Part shown: positions 63,766-64,000 of the stretch, one piece after another | Layout: every line of letters begins with the position of its first letter | Position numbering within the stretch: the first letter of the stretch is position 1 | Assembly: GCF_001261715.1 (NCBI RefSeq) | Contig: NZ_CVRU01000100.1 | Span: forward strand, 62,001 to 126,000 | DNA from: Dysgonomonas sp. HGC4 | GTDB lineage: Bacteria; Bacteroidota; Bacteroidia; Bacteroidales; Dysgonomonadaceae | DNA: 64,000 nt | Reading direction: 5' to 3' | The notes under the pieces: model-generated | What the model was told of the DNA's origin: nothing | The model's database searches: none | The model's input: the letters and a program-made list of their open reading frames with translations, nothing else | Position numbers and translations under genes: made by a program

Positions 63766-63825
63766 AAGGTTTTTCGCGCTGTATCCCAACATTAGGGAAG
63801 AGAATCGGGGATATATGCAAACCTT
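63766..63825 (+). promoter_or_regulatory. Structured 5' leader of the EamA transporter gene
   Basis: One long stem: AAGGTTT (63766-63772) pairs with AAACCTT (63819-63825), and GCGCTGTATCCC (63776-63787) pairs with GGGATATATGC (63808-63818) with a bulge. The stem has about 18 base pairs with an inner bulge and a 20-nt purine-rich loop. It may be a riboswitch or other regulatory RNA; I cannot match it to a known class. Confidence 0.4.
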
Positions 63826-63886
63826 TTGTAAATTTTTGTTTTTACATGCCCTAATAGTTTAATGTAAAATTTAAATTATTTGAGTA

Positions 63887-64000
63887 ATGAAGAAAAGTAG
63901 AATTTACTTAGGTCTTTTAGTTCTAGGTACAGCTTTTTGGGGAATCTCGTTCCCACTTGTTAAGGAAGGCATCTCTATCGTCCATCCATTTTCATTTTTA
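63887..64000 (+). CDS. EamA/DMT-family transporter, N-terminal part
   Basis: Only the first 38 codons lie in the window. They encode KKSRIYLGLLVLGTAFWGIS then FPLVKEG, the first membrane helix of drug/metabolite transporters, with the FWGISFPLVK pattern typical of EamA helix 1. The leader of about 130 bases contains a long stem-loop. Substrate unknown. Confidence 0.75.
   Translation, partial: MKKSRIYLGLLVLGTAFWGISFPLVKEGISIVHPFSFL

Overview
The window is a 64-kb piece of an AT-rich Bacteroidota chromosome, most likely order Bacteroidales (Dysgonomonas or a relative; the genus is an inference from gene content and style, not proven). The support is: a SusC/SusD pair, other TonB-dependent receptors with an N-terminal carboxypeptidase-regulatory domain, DUF4249 and DUF3857 proteins, repeated Bacteroidota-type promoters (-7 TAnnTTTG, sometimes with TTG about 20 nt upstream), and almost no Shine-Dalgarno sequences. 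Most of it is core chromosome. No prophage, insertion sequence, CRISPR array or rRNA was seen.

Layout. 1-5.2 kb: end of a TPR protein, GNAT acetyltransferase, Nudix-fold regulator, sodium/solute symporter, HAD phosphatase, LuxR-type regulator. 5.2-16 kb, mostly minus strand: purU, an exported protein overlapping parE, a GNAT-like protein, two cysteine-peptidase-fold proteins, an acyltransferase and alaS. 16-20 kb, plus strand: M23 peptidase, MerR regulator, then a three-gene CreD cluster (membrane protein, winged-helix regulator, CreD) with two nearly identical 17-bp palindromes. 20-31 kb: paired DUF3857/transglutaminase proteins, rubrerythrin, amino-acid permease, class II aldolase, S24 repressor-like protein, a 790-bp gene-free gap holding a candidate noncoding RNA, and hflX. 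31-39 kb: TonB-C-like exported protein, MFS exporter, SusC/SusD pair. 39-45.5 kb: phoH, purC, a zeta-toxin-like kinase with a coupled small ORF, ubiE/menG, lipoprotein, mgsA, pepT. 45.7-48 kb: SRP RNA abutting tRNA-Thr(TGT), cbiZ, a small membrane ORF and a methyltransferase. 48-53.3 kb: pyrI-pyrB with a leader-peptide/terminator attenuator, tsaB, gdhA, a YoaP-like acetyltransferase. 53.3-64 kb: a near gene-free kilobase, a 55-aa membrane protein, clpB, SGNH hydrolase, a LytTR two-component system, a TonB receptor with its DUF4249 lipoprotein, and the start of an EamA transporter behind a structured leader.

The most notable signals are regulatory. (1) The pyrBI leader encodes a 27-codon U-rich peptide whose stop lies five bases before a strong intrinsic terminator, an arrangement like enterobacterial pyrL. 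(2) The CreD cluster carries two matched operators. (3) A family of about a dozen diverged 15-bp palindromes (consensus AAGGTYTGARACCTT, usually flanked by AATAAA) lies at gene borders, often overlapping stop codons. (4) Two probable structured RNAs, at 29.05-29.38 kb and 63.76-63.83 kb, have good promoters. Four small genes outside usual length cut-offs are proposed: 47143-47319, 49783-49866, 50887-50988 and 54330-54497.
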